This document shows, one piece after another, positions 56,794 to 64,000 of a stretch of DNA of 64,000 nucleotides (its first letter is position 1; every line of letters starts with the position of its first letter). Under the pieces are notes generated by a model. The model did not search any database. It saw nothing but the letters and a program-made list of their open reading frames with translations, and was not told where the DNA came from. The DNA is taken from NCBI RefSeq assembly GCF_013423485.1, contig NZ_JABFFR010000013.1, positions 124,001-188,000 on the forward strand. The letters are read 5' to 3'. This stretch comes from Azospirillum oleiclasticum. GTDB lineage: Bacteria; Pseudomonadota; Alphaproteobacteria; Azospirillales; Azospirillaceae. The position numbers and the translations under genes are program-made.

Positions 56794-57834
56794 TCAGCAG
56801 ATGCGCGGCAGCTGTTCGCCCGACAGCCAGTCGACGATGCGGGTGCCGCCGAAGCGGGTTTCCATCTGCACGAAACGGTGCCGGTCCTCCACCACCCGGC
56901 CGATGACCGCGGCATCCTGACCCCGCGGATGGGCGCGCATGGCGGTCAGCAGGGCGTCCGCGTCCTCCGCCGCGCAGATGGCGATCAGCTTGCCCTCGTT
57001 GGCGACGTAGAGCGGGTCCAGCCCCAGCAGCTCGCAGGCCGCCGCCACCTCGCCGCGGACGGGGATGTCCGCCTCCCGCAGCGCCATGCCGACGCCGGAC
57101 TGGTGGGAGATCTCGTTCAGCGTGGTGGCGAGGCCGCCGCGGGTCGGGTCGCGCAGCGCATGGACGTCCGGCACCGCGGCCACCATAGCCGCAACCAGCC
57201 CGTGCAGGGCGGCGCTGTCGGACAGCACTCCCGTTTCGAAGCCGAGATTCTCGCGCGTCGACATGATGGCGACGCCATGGTCGCCCATGGTGCCGCTGAC
57301 CAGGATCGCGTCGCCCGGCCGCGCCCGGTCGCCCGACGGCGCCACCCCCGGCGGCACCATGCCGATGCCGGTGGTGGTGATGAACACCCCGTCGCCCTTG
57401 CCGCGCTCCACCACCTTGGTGTCGCCGGTGACGATGGCGACCCCGGCCTCGCGCGCGGCCTCCGCCATGCTCGTCACCACGCGGGCGAGCTCGGCCAGGG
57501 GGAAGCCCTCCTCCAGGATGAAGCCGGCGGTCAGGTGCAGCGGCACCGCACCCGCCATCGCCACGTCGTTGACCGTGCCGTGCACCGCCAGCGAGCCGAT
57601 GTCGCCGCCGGGGAAGAACAGCGGCGACACCACGAAGCCGTCGGTGGTCACCACCATGCGCCCCGCCGGCACGTCGAAAGCCGCCTGGTCGTTGCGCTGG
57701 TCGAGCAGCGGGTTGGCGAAGGCCGCGGCGAACAGCTCGGCCACGAGCTGCGCCATCGCCTTGCCGCCGGAGCCGTGCACCATCTCCACCGCACCGTTGG
57801 CGAGGTCGAGCTTGCGGGGGAACAGCCGGCTCAT
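56794..57834 (-). CDS. hypE: Hydrogenase maturation factor HypE
   Basis: 346 residues, AIR-synthase-like ATPase. It dehydrates a carbamoyl group on its C-terminal cysteine to form the CN- ligand of the NiFe site. The functional tail PRIC is intact, as are MVHGSGGKAM, NDVAMAGAVPLHLTAGFILEEGFPL, and GVAIVTGDTKVV. The start overlaps the hypC stop (ATGA). HypF (carbamoyl donor) and HypD are not encoded in this window. Confidence 0.97.
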   Translation of the reverse strand: MSRLFPRKLDLANGAVEMVHGSGGKAMAQLVAELFAAAFANPLLDQRNDQAAFDVPAGRMVVTTDGFVVSPLFFPGGDIGSLAVHGTVNDVAMAGAVPLHLTAGFILEEGFPLAELARVVTSMAEAAREAGVAIVTGDTKVVERGKGDGVFITTTGIGMVPPGVAPSGDRARPGDAILVSGTMGDHGVAIMSTRENLGFETGVLSDSAALHGLVAAMVAAVPDVHALRDPTRGGLATTLNEISHQSGVGMALREADIPVRGEVAAACELLGLDPLYVANEGKLIAICAAEDADALLTAMRAHPRGQDAAVIGRVVEDRHRFVQMETRFGGTRIVDWLSGEQLPRIC

Positions 57835-58064
57835 GCCGCAGCTCCCGCCACTTGGCCGGCTTCCGCGAGCAGCGCCAGCGTCCGCTCCGCCTCGTCGGTG
57901 TCCAGGCGGGACAGCGCGTAGCCGACATGGACGATCACGTAGTCACCCACCTCGACCCCCTCCACCAGCGCCAGCGAGCAGGAGGAGGTGACGCCGCCGA
58001 GGTTCACGGTGGCGCGGTCGTCGTCATGGATGGCCACCACGCGGGCGGGCACGGCGAGGCACAT
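57831..58064 (-). CDS. hypC: Hydrogenase maturation chaperone HypC
   Basis: 77 residues. N-terminal Met-Cys (MCLAVPARVV) provides the essential cysteine that carries the Fe(CN)2CO unit with HypD. Typical VGDYVIVHVGYALSRLD follows. Starts ATG 58064, 13 bases after hypB. The downstream gene is hypE; a hypD gene would normally stand between them. Confidence 0.95.
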   Translation of the reverse strand: MCLAVPARVVAIHDDDRATVNLGGVTSSCSLALVEGVEVGDYVIVHVGYALSRLDTDEAERTLALLAEAGQVAGAAA

Positions 58065-58077
58065 GGCGCTGTCTCCC

Positions 58078-59007
58078 TCAGGCCGGCCGTGCGGCGGCAA
58101 GGCCGGCGGCGATCCAGTCGTACCAAGCGGCCATGCCCTCGCCGGTGGTGGCGGAGACCTGGAGCACCGGCAGGTCCGGCTTCAACCGGCGGGCGTAGCC
58201 GATCATCCGCTCCATGTCGAAGGACAGGTGCGGCAGCAGGTCGACCTTGTTGACCAGCAGCAGGTCGGCGCCGGCGAACATGTTGGGGTATTTCAGCGGC
58301 TTGTCCTCCCCCTCCGTCACCGACAGCACGACGACGCGCGCCGCCTCCCCCAGATCGAAGCCGGCGGGGCAGACGAGGTTGCCGACATTCTCGATGAACA
58401 GCGCGCCGCAGGATTCCAGCGGCAGCCGGCCCAAGGTCTGCGTGATCATCTGGGCGTCGAGATGGCAGCCCTTGCCGGTGTTGATCTGGATGGCGGGGGT
58501 GCCGGTGGCGCGGATGCGCTCGGCGTCGAAGCTGGTCTGCTGGTCGCCCTCGATCACCGCCACCGGGAAGCGGCCCTTCAGGTCGGTGAGGGTGCGGGCG
58601 AGCAGGGTGGTCTTGCCCGAGCCGGGGCTGGACATCAGGTTCAGCGCGAACACCCCCTTCGCCGCCAGGAGCTGCCGGTTCACCGCGGCGAAGCTGTCGT
58701 TCTTCTCCAGGATGTCGCGCTCGATGGTGACGAGCCGGGCCTTGGCGTCGGTGTCCGCCGGATGCGGGTGGCCGTGGCTGTGGCGGTAGATTTTGCCGTC
58801 CGGGCCGACATGCTCGTGGTCGTGCTCGTGCGCATGGTCGTGCTCGTGACCATGCCCCGGCCCGTGGTCGTGGGTGTGGCGCTCCCAATGGTCGTGCCCA
58901 TGACCAGGGGCGTGGCCGTGATGATGGTCGTGGTCATGCCCATGGGCATGCCCGTGGCCGCCCTCGATCCTGGTTTCGCCGGCACCGCAGCCGCACACCG
59001 TGCACAT
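58078..59007 (-). CDS. hypB: Hydrogenase nickel incorporation GTPase HypB
   Basis: 309 residues. An N-terminal CxxCGC motif ([10 protein letters not shown], high-affinity metal site) is followed by a histidine-rich stretch of some 50 residues (about 19-70), then the GTPase domain with [24 protein letters not shown] and NKVDLLP. It loads nickel into the large subunit with HypA; the His tract can store nickel. The start ATG 59007 shares a base with the hypA stop (TGATG). Confidence 0.96.
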   Translation of the reverse strand: MCTVCGCGAGETRIEGGHGHAHGHDHDHHHGHAPGHGHDHWERHTHDHGPGHGHEHDHAHEHDHEHVGPDGKIYRHSHGHPHPADTDAKARLVTIERDILEKNDSFAAVNRQLLAAKGVFALNLMSSPGSGKTTLLARTLTDLKGRFPVAVIEGDQQTSFDAERIRATGTPAIQINTGKGCHLDAQMITQTLGRLPLESCGALFIENVGNLVCPAGFDLGEAARVVVLSVTEGEDKPLKYPNMFAGADLLLVNKVDLLPHLSFDMERMIGYARRLKPDLPVLQVSATTGEGMAAWYDWIAAGLAAARPA

Positions 59008-59348
59008 CACTCCACCTCCAGTTCCTTCACGCGCATCTCGTCGCCGCCGGTCAGCACCATCTGGTGGCCGCCGCAGGTGGGGCAGGGGTCGAAGCGCTCC
59101 GCCACCTCCACCGCGCGTTCGCAGGCGAGGCACCAGGCCTGACCCGGCGGCCGTTCGATCTCCAGCGCCGCACCCTCGGCCAGCGTGCCGCGGCTGACCG
59201 CGTCGAAGCCGAAGGCCAGCGCCTCGGGCTCCACATGCGACAGGGCGCCGATCACCAGCCGCACCGTGCGCACGCGGGTGAAGCCCTGCGCCGCCGCTTG
59301 CTCCTCGATCATGGTGACGATGCCCTGGCTCAGCGCCAGCTCATGCAT
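59007..59348 (-). CDS. hypA: Hydrogenase nickel-insertion protein HypA
   Basis: 113 residues. MHELALSQ supplies the Ni-binding His2, and two CxxC pairs ([22 protein letters not shown]) bind structural zinc. Works with HypB. Overlaps hupK by eight bases and hypB by one. Confidence 0.96.
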   Translation of the reverse strand: MHELALSQGIVTMIEEQAAAQGFTRVRTVRLVIGALSHVEPEALAFGFDAVSRGTLAEGAALEIERPPGQAWCLACERAVEVAERFDPCPTCGGHQMVLTGGDEMRVKELEVE

Positions 59349-60504
59349 GATGCACCCCCACCGCGCCCGGAGTCCCGATCGCCAGCGTCCCGATCTCCAG
59401 CGTCCACGGCACGCAGGGATCGAGCGCCATCACCAGCAGCCGCACCCTCTCCTCCAGCCCCGGCCCCGCCTCCGCCCCGGTCAGGCCGCGCGCCAGCGCG
59501 CCGTCGGGGTGGAAGTTCCATTCGGTCGGCGCCACGGAGCGGAAATCCGCCACCCGCCCGCGCTCCAGCCGCACCCGGTGGGCCAGCCGCCCGCGCGCCG
59601 TCTCCACCACCCCGGCGCCGCTTCCGTCCACCGCATCGGGTGCGGCACGCCCCGCGTCGTCCGTCAGGTCCGGCAGCAGCGCGCGCAGGCGGCCGGGCAG
59701 GGCGGCGATCTCGGCCAGCCGTGCGGCGGCGTGGGCGGCGAGCCCGTTGCCGTCCGGCATGCCGCACCGCGCCAGCGGCCCCGTCACCGCCGGTCGGCCG
59801 TCCAGGGTCGGGCGCTCCGCGAAGCCGGGATCGGTGGACAGACGTTCGGCGAACCAAGCCGCCGGCAGGTCCGGCAGCGGCTCCACGCCGGCGCCGCCGA
59901 AGGACCCGTCGCGCAGCATGCGGGCCGCCAGCCGCGCCGCCGCGGTCGCGCCGGCCGTCGTCCAGGCGGTGAGTTGGTCGGGATCGGCCGGTGGCTCGCC
60001 GCCGAACACCGCGGCGAACAGCGCCTGCTCCGCCCCGTCGATGGCCGCGGCCAGGGCGGCGCGGTCGGGGGCGATCGGTCCGCCGCCGGGGCGCAGCCAG
60101 CCGGGCTCCGCCCGCAGCGCCCGCGTCATCCCGTCGAAGGCCTTGCGCAGGCGGGCGAGGCCGGCGGCGTCCACCGGCTCACCCAGCAGCCGCGGCCCGT
60201 CCACCAGCGCGTGCCACGCGTGGCTCTGCGCCTGCTCCGCCAGCGCCAGCAGGGCGCGGGCGGCGGCCTGCGGGGGTGACGGCTCCACGCCCATGGCCGC
60301 CTCGCAGGCGGACACGGCCGCAACCCCCTGGGCGGTGCCGCACACAGCGAAGAGCAGCGGCACCAGCCGCAGCGCCTCGGCCACCGGCCGCCCGGCCAGC
60401 GCCCGCACGGCACCCACCGGGCGCTTCACCGCGACGTCCGCGCGGGCCACCCGGCCGGCGGCCAGCGACAGCCGCAGCTCGACCCGCCCGGCGTCGGCGC
60501 TCAC
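59341..60504 (-). CDS. hupK: Hydrogenase expression/maturation protein HupK
   Basis: 387 residues from GTG 60504. Distantly related to the NiFe-hydrogenase large subunit: AQGVAAVSACEAAMGV and the C-terminal LVMALDPCVPWTLEIG resemble its metal-binding regions, but the second cysteine of DPCxxC is Trp here, so no NiFe site forms. HupK is thought to be a scaffold for the Fe(CN)2CO unit in oxygen-tolerant or uptake hydrogenases. It overlaps hupJ (GTGA) and hypA. Confidence 0.88.
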   Translation of the reverse strand: MSADAGRVELRLSLAAGRVARADVAVKRPVGAVRALAGRPVAEALRLVPLLFAVCGTAQGVAAVSACEAAMGVEPSPPQAAARALLALAEQAQSHAWHALVDGPRLLGEPVDAAGLARLRKAFDGMTRALRAEPGWLRPGGGPIAPDRAALAAAIDGAEQALFAAVFGGEPPADPDQLTAWTTAGATAAARLAARMLRDGSFGGAGVEPLPDLPAAWFAERLSTDPGFAERPTLDGRPAVTGPLARCGMPDGNGLAAHAAARLAEIAALPGRLRALLPDLTDDAGRAAPDAVDGSGAGVVETARGRLAHRVRLERGRVADFRSVAPTEWNFHPDGALARGLTGAEAGPGLEERVRLLVMALDPCVPWTLEIGTLAIGTPGAVGVHHA

Positions 60505-60983
60505 CGCGGCCCTCGGCCGAACAGGGCGCGGCGCGACACGGTCTCCGCGCGCGCCGGCGGCGGCGCGTTGGTGGCGGGCTCCGGTGCCGTCATCAATCGG
60601 TCGACCGCGAAGCCGGCGGCGGCCACCGCCTCGGCGTGGCTGGTGAAGACGTTCATCGCCGACACCAGCGGGATCACCAGCAGCGTGCCGAGCCCGTCCA
60701 GCCGCGCCGCGGTGAAGGCGTGGTCGCCGGCCGGCAGCGGCACCACCTCGCGGTCGCCGTCCAGCCGCAAGGCCCATCGCGCCGGATCGGCGGGGATCAG
60801 CACGGCGTTGAGGAACCAGGGGGTCACCACCGCGCCCAGCCAGCCCGGCCCGAAGGGGCGGAAGCCCACCGCCTCCACCGCCAGGGCGGGGTTGCAGATC
60901 GGCACCCCCACCATGTCCGTCGCGGCGATGCGCCGGTACTCCGCCACCAGCGCCGCCACGCGCCCATCCAGGCCGCCGGTCAT
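60501..60983 (-). CDS. hupJ: Hydrogenase assembly chaperone HupJ/HybE
   Basis: 160 residues, HybE family: GVPICNPALAVEAVGFRPF, WLGAVVTPWFLNAVLIPAD, FTAARLDGLGTLLVIPLVSAMNVFTSHAEAVAAA. The family aids small-subunit (FeS) assembly and Tat proofreading. A short Ala/Pro linker and basic tail follow. Overlaps hupF and hupK by four bases each. Confidence 0.92.
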   Translation of the reverse strand: MTGGLDGRVAALVAEYRRIAATDMVGVPICNPALAVEAVGFRPFGPGWLGAVVTPWFLNAVLIPADPARWALRLDGDREVVPLPAGDHAFTAARLDGLGTLLVIPLVSAMNVFTSHAEAVAAAGFAVDRLMTAPEPATNAPPPARAETVSRRALFGRGPR

Positions 60984-61252
60984 GGTGCGTCGTCCCGTTC
61001 GGGTATGGTCAACAGATGGTCGACGTTCCCGCCGCGGGCGGCGATCAGGATGGCGTCCAGCGCGTCGTCGATGGGGCCGACCTCCGCCTCGTCCAGCGCC
61101 TGGACGGCGTTGTCCATATGCACGAGCACCCAGCCGCCGACCGGCACCTCACCCACCAGCAGCAGGTTGACCAGACGCTCCTCCCCGCGGCGCACGCAGC
61201 GCGCGGCGATGCCGTCCGTTTCGATCACCCGCATGGGGATGCCAAGGCACAT
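60980..61252 (-). CDS. hupF: HypC-family hydrogenase chaperone HupF
   Basis: 90 residues. Starts MCLGIPMRVIE, with the HypC/HupF cysteine, then VGGWVLVHMDNAVQALDE. HupF protects the large subunit under oxygen in Rhizobium. It is the first gene of the minus-strand hydrogenase accessory run; an FNR/FixK-type box and a 13-bp tandem repeat lie upstream. Confidence 0.93.
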   Translation of the reverse strand: MCLGIPMRVIETDGIAARCVRRGEERLVNLLLVGEVPVGGWVLVHMDNAVQALDEAEVGPIDDALDAILIAARGGNVDHLLTIPERDDAP

Positions 61253-61261
61253 GGCCGCTCA

Positions 61262-61301
61262 GGCTCCAGGTTGGGGCTCCAGTTCGGGGCTCCAGGTTGG
61301 G
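61262..61301. repeat. Three tandem 13-bp repeats upstream of hupF
   Basis: GGCTCCAG recurs at 61262, 61275 and 61288 in units of 13 bases. On the minus strand each copy carries CTGGAGCC, and the one nearest hupF may act as its ribosome binding site (about 11 bases from ATG). Confidence 0.7.
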
Positions 61302-61334
61302 GCGCAACAGTCCGTCCCGCCCGCAACCGCCGCA

Positions 61335-61348
61335 TTGACGTGCGTCAA
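61335..61348. promoter_or_regulatory. FNR/FixK-type binding site
   Basis: TTGACGTGCGTCAA, a perfect 5-bp dyad with a 4-base centre, fits the alphaproteobacterial FNR/FixK consensus. It sits 83 bases upstream of hupF (consistent with activator at about -41 of a promoter with a short leader) and 126 bases before the divergent membrane gene. It suggests oxygen-limited induction of the hydrogenase accessory genes. Confidence 0.6.
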
Positions 61349-61473
61349 AAAGATCACCCTGCCGGGCCCAAGGGCCACAAGAACAGGGGAAAACGCATGC
61401 AACAACCATCCATGGCGAAACTCTTGGCCCTGTTCTCCGTTCTTGCCGGTGACGCAGGTCGAGGAGAAGGAAC

Positions 61474-62400
61474 ATGCGGGAAAACGTTTACGAGGCATCG
61501 CCGCGGGCCGATGCCGTGCCGGATGTCACGGTGCACGCCGGCGTGCACCGTCGGGTCTCCTGGGCGGCCGTCTTCGCCGGGGTGGCGATCACGCTGGCCT
61601 TGCAGATTCTGCTGAGCATGCTGGGGCTCGGCATCGGCTTCACCACCATCGACCCGTCGCAGACCGGCGGCACGCCGCAGGCGAGCACGCTGGGCACCAG
61701 CGCCGGCGTCTGGTGGACGGTCAGCTACATGATCGCGCTGGCGGCCGGCGGCTATGTCGCGGCGCGGCTGGCCGGTGTCGCGGTGCGCGGCGACGGTGTG
61801 CTGCACGGGGTGGTCACCTGGGCCTTCGCGCTGCTGGTCAGCGCGTGGCTGGTGACGACGGCGGTCGGCAGCGTGCTGGGGTCCACCGCCACCATGCTGG
61901 GAAGCGTGGCGTCGGGCGTCGGCTCCACCGTGTCGCAGACCGTCCAGCAGGCCGCACCCGAGGCGCTGCGCGCCAGCGGGCTGACGCCGGACGAGCTGCG
62001 CAACCAGGCCGAACAGCTCCTGCGGCCCGAGGGCGAGCAGCAAAGCCCGGAGAACGCACGGACCGAGCTGGCGACCCTCGTCGGCCGCATGGCGAGCGGT
62101 GACCAGTCCGCCGCCGACCAGGCGCGCGACCGCGCGGCGCAGATCGTCGCCCAGCAGGCCGGCATCCCCGAGGACCAGGCCCGCCAACGGGTGCAGGAAC
62201 TGGAGCAGACCGTCCGCCAGGCCGGCCAGCAGGTCCAGCAGACCGCCACCAACGCCGCGGAGGCCACCACGGACACGCTGGCCCAGGCCGGCATCTGGGG
62301 CACGGTGGCGCTGGTGCTGGGCGCCGTCGCCGGCATGATCGGCGGTGCGGCCGGCACCCGCCGGCCGGAGGACATGCTGGTGACCTCCGCCCACCGGTAA
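61474..62400 (+). CDS. Hypothetical inner-membrane protein with coiled-coil middle
   Basis: 308 residues. Hydrophobic helices near 29-57, 78-103, 110-133 and 279-298, with a hydrophilic, Gln/Ala-rich coiled-coil region between (about 150-270: ALRASGLTPDELRNQAEQLLRP, AADQARDRAAQIVAQQAGIPEDQARQRVQELEQTVRQAGQQVQQ). Helices 1-3 carry small-residue motifs. No family of known function recognised. AGGAGAAGG precedes ATG 61474. Confidence 0.8.
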   Translation: MRENVYEASPRADAVPDVTVHAGVHRRVSWAAVFAGVAITLALQILLSMLGLGIGFTTIDPSQTGGTPQASTLGTSAGVWWTVSYMIALAAGGYVAARLAGVAVRGDGVLHGVVTWAFALLVSAWLVTTAVGSVLGSTATMLGSVASGVGSTVSQTVQQAAPEALRASGLTPDELRNQAEQLLRPEGEQQSPENARTELATLVGRMASGDQSAADQARDRAAQIVAQQAGIPEDQARQRVQELEQTVRQAGQQVQQTATNAAEATTDTLAQAGIWGTVALVLGAVAGMIGGAAGTRRPEDMLVTSAHR

Positions 62401-62418
62401 GCTTCGATTAACCGGCCG

Positions 62419-62456
62419 CGGACATGGTGCTTCCATCAATGGAGGCACCATGTCCG
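62419..62456 (+). promoter_or_regulatory. 18-bp palindrome enclosing ribosome binding site and start codon
   Basis: Arms 62419-62436 and 62439-62456 pair over 18 bases (one G-U in RNA). The right arm contains GGAGG (62441-62445) and the ATG (62450-62452) of the next gene, so both would be buried in the transcript. It lies 18 bases after the preceding stop, so it could instead be a terminator, though no U-tract follows. Confidence 0.75.
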
Positions 62457-62635
62457 TCGTCTGGCTCTGTCTGAGCGTCTATCTCATCTTCGGCGCCGTC
62501 GCCCTGCTGGAGGCCGACGTGCGCGCGCGGCCCGGTCACCGGCCGTCGATCGCCACCGTCTGCTGGGCGGCCCTCGTCTTCGCGCTCACGCGGCCCGCCG
62601 TGCAGGTGGGGGAACGGTTCGGGCTGCGCATCTGA
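62450..62635 (+). CDS. Small membrane protein, unknown
   Basis: 61 residues. An N-terminal membrane helix (VVWLCLSVYLIFGAVALLEA) and a second hydrophobic segment (IATVCWAALVFALTRPAV). GGAGG five bases upstream of ATG 62450 is strong, but sits in a stable palindrome. Unknown family; real gene status rests on the ribosome binding site and composition. Confidence 0.6.
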   Translation: MSVVWLCLSVYLIFGAVALLEADVRARPGHRPSIATVCWAALVFALTRPAVQVGERFGLRI

Positions 62636-62716
62636 CGGCCCCCGTGGAATAGCCCGGTCCGGCCGGTGTTCGTAGAGGAGCCGCGGCACCCCTACGACAA
62701 CCGGCCCGAGACCTCC

Positions 62717-62989
62717 ATGATGATCCACGCCAAGATCGCCCTGCTGGCGATCACCGGGGCGCTGCTGACCGGCTGCCACGGCCACCACCGCGCCTATGGC
62801 GGCGGCTACGGCTATTACGATCAACCCCGCGTTTACTACGGACAGCCGCGTGTCTACGCGCCGCCGCCCGTCTACGAACGGCCGCGCCACCCGCCGCCGC
62901 GCCGCGACCGGGACGACGACCGCCCGCGCCGCGATCACCATCACCGCGACGGCTGGAACGGCGACTGGCACCGCCGGGACCGGGATTGA
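62717..62989 (+). CDS. Small Tyr/Pro/Arg/His-rich lipoprotein
   Basis: 90 residues. Signal peptide with lipobox LLTGC (Cys20), followed by repeats rich in Tyr, Gly and Pro (GGGYGYYDQPRVYYGQPRVYAPPPVYERPRH) and then a charged Arg/Asp/His tail. Outer-membrane or periplasmic location; unknown function. Two adjacent ATG codons (62717, 62720). His/Asp richness could allow metal binding (inference). Confidence 0.75.
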   Translation: MMIHAKIALLAITGALLTGCHGHHRAYGGGYGYYDQPRVYYGQPRVYAPPPVYERPRHPPPRRDRDDDRPRRDHHHRDGWNGDWHRRDRD

Positions 62990-63093
62990 CGGGTCGGGCG
63001 GGGCTGTCCGGGGACGATGACGCGCTTGACCATGACTGCACGCCCCAGGGCTGTCGCATTCGGGGATCGTTGTCCTGAAGCACGGTCATCGTA

Positions 63094-63387
63094 ATCCCGG
63101 CGAAAGCGCTACGGCATGCACACATTGTGGACGTGAGACGCTCTCCACCTCTCCCCCCCGGGGAGAGGTCGGCGCGCAGCGCCGGGTGAGGGGGAAAACC
63201 CTCTCCCGCCCCGGGAGAGGGTGGCCGGCGCAAGCCGGCCGGGTGAGGGCTCGTTGCGGGAACGTGGAGCGAAGCCGCGGCGTTGGACCCTCACCCGGCG
63301 CCTGCCGGCGCCACCCTCTCCCGGGGCGGGAGAGGGTTGTTGGGCGCTTCCAGCGTTGTGTGCATACCGTAGCGCGAAGGCGGGGAT
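63094..63387. mobile_element. Nested inverted-repeat element (MITE/REPIN-like)
   Basis: Imperfect terminal inverted repeats of 30 bases (63094-63123 and 63358-63387; 24 of 30 positions match by eye) enclose two inverted REP-like cores (63199-63249 and 63288-63336) that would form a long cruciform, and the 63-bp repeat shared with 8323-8385. No coding sequence of its own is credible. No target-site duplication was identified. Confidence 0.6.
63148..63210. repeat. REP-like palindromic repeat, copy B
   Basis: Identical over 63 bases to 8323-8385 in the T6SS block. In this copy the sequence continues into the inverted pair of REP-like cores. Confidence 0.85.
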
Positions 63388-63422
63388 CCGGTCGTCCAGG
63401 GACTTGCCCGATGTGCCCGGAT

Positions 63423-63439
63423 CCCCGGTCAAGCCGGGG
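63423..63439. repeat. Short hairpin of a common alphaproteobacterial intergenic repeat
   Basis: CCCCGG TCAAG CCGGGG within GGATCCCCGGTCAAGCCGGG, the form of a repeat widespread in alphaproteobacterial intergenic DNA. It lies between the nested element and the CRISPR array. Confidence 0.5.
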
Positions 63440-63485
63440 ACGACGGTGGGAGAGGATTGGCGCCTGTGAAAGCCCGGCGTCCAAA

Positions 63486-64000
63486 CAGTCGCTGACGCCC
63501 CGGCATTTCTGCCGGGGATAGTTCCGCTACACCGACGACAGCGAGGAGAACGCCGGCGTGCTTCAATGAGGCCCCGGCATTTCTGCCGGAGATAGCCTGA
63601 AGGTGGCGAAGAAGAGCTTCCCCGTCCTGATGGTGCTTCAATGAGGCCCCGGCATTTCTGCCGGGGATAGTCCGCCCGCATGAGCGAGGGATCGGAGGAG
63701 ACCGGCACGCTTCAATGAGGCCCCGGCATTTCTGCCGGGGATAGGCGGCAGAGCTGTGCTCGAAGACGCTGAAGGACGGCGGCGGGCTTCAATGAGGCCC
63801 CGGCATTTCTGCCGGGGATAGCAGCGCGTGGATGCCGAACTTCAGCACCTCGTCGTCGCAGCTTCAATGAGGCCCCGGCATTTCTGCCGGGGATAGCAAC
63901 ACGACGCTCACCCTGCCGGTGGTGAGCTTCCAGACGCTTCAATGAGGCCCCGGCATTTCTGCCGGGGATGGGCGGCAGATGTTCCGGCACCTGTCCGCGT
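63486..64000 (-). CRISPR. CRISPR array, leader-distal end
   Basis: Seven 36-nt repeats start at 63486, 63560, 63635, 63709, 63786, 63861 and 63936, with six complete spacers of 38, 39, 38, 41, 39 and 39 nt and a seventh cut by the window edge. On the minus strand the repeat runs from CTATCCCCGGCAGAAATG to GCCTCATTGAAGC; it forms an 8-bp stem with a GAAA tetraloop and ends in ATTGAAGC. The repeat at 63486 is degenerate over the 11 bases that are its 3' end on the minus strand, the mark of the leader-distal end, so transcription comes from the right. Repeats 2 and 7 have single changes. No cas gene is in the window; the subtype is undetermined. Confidence 0.97.

Noticed and set aside
63429-63990. 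Minus-strand open frames with recurring PGRNAGAS peptides
   Set aside because: They are translations of the CRISPR repeats and spacers, not genes.

Overview
The window is very GC-rich, gene-dense, bacterial chromosome-like DNA. Several features point to an alphaproteobacterium, probably a Rhodospirillales member of the Azospirillum type (an inference; no 16S or tRNA gene is present). These are the rpsB-tsf-pyrH-frr-uppS-cdsA-dxr-rseP-bamA-skp-fabZ-lpxA-lpxI-lpxB order, LpxI instead of LpxH, HupF/HupJ/HupK-type hydrogenase accessory genes, a TIM44-era style of intergenic REP-like palindromes, and two RTX proteins.

Layout. 1-1.5 kb: a truncated chemoreceptor and a TerB-like protein. 1.6-10.5 kb: a minus-strand type VI secretion block, tssJ-tssL(OmpA)-tssM-tagF-Ser/Thr kinase-small unknown gene, closed by an intrinsic terminator. 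The tube, sheath, baseplate and ClpV genes are not here. 10.7-16.2 kb: a gamma-glutamyltransferase-like lipoprotein divergent from an M48 protease, two small unknown genes, a DsbA-like oxidoreductase, a HAD phosphatase and a solute-binding protein. 16.3-19.2 kb: midA-lgt-hldD on the minus strand. 19.5-21.9 kb: ubiK-like, ybjN-like, proC and ybaK-like genes on the plus strand. 21.9-31.7 kb: two RTX proteins (one small; one a large GH26-like/RTX/tandem-repeat fusion), a short RNase J homologue, a PAS-GGDEF-EAL protein with FixL-type haem-PAS residues, and a K+/H+ antiporter. 31.8-40.9 kb: two glycine-zipper lipoproteins, a patatin, a soluble CZB chemoreceptor, a ferritin-like protein, mntP, a polytopic membrane protein and a vanadium haloperoxidase.

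41-55 kb is a conserved housekeeping run for translation (S2, EF-Ts, RRF), UMP kinase, isoprenoid and phospholipid precursors, and outer-membrane and lipid A assembly, ending in a glyoxalase. lpxD is missing from its usual place between skp and fabZ. 55-61.3 kb, minus strand: an S41 protease, then hupF-hupJ-hupK-hypA-hypB-hypC-hypE, most start/stop codons overlapping. hypD, hypF and the hydrogenase structural genes are not here. An FNR/FixK-type box lies upstream of hupF.

61.4-63 kb holds small membrane and lipoprotein genes, one with its ribosome binding site and start codon buried in an 18-bp palindrome. 63.0-63.4 kb is a nested inverted-repeat (REPIN/MITE-like) element. From 63486 to the right edge is the leader-distal end of a CRISPR array (seven 36-nt repeats visible), read on the minus strand, with its leader and any cas genes beyond the window. 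No tRNA, rRNA, transposase or phage structural gene was seen.
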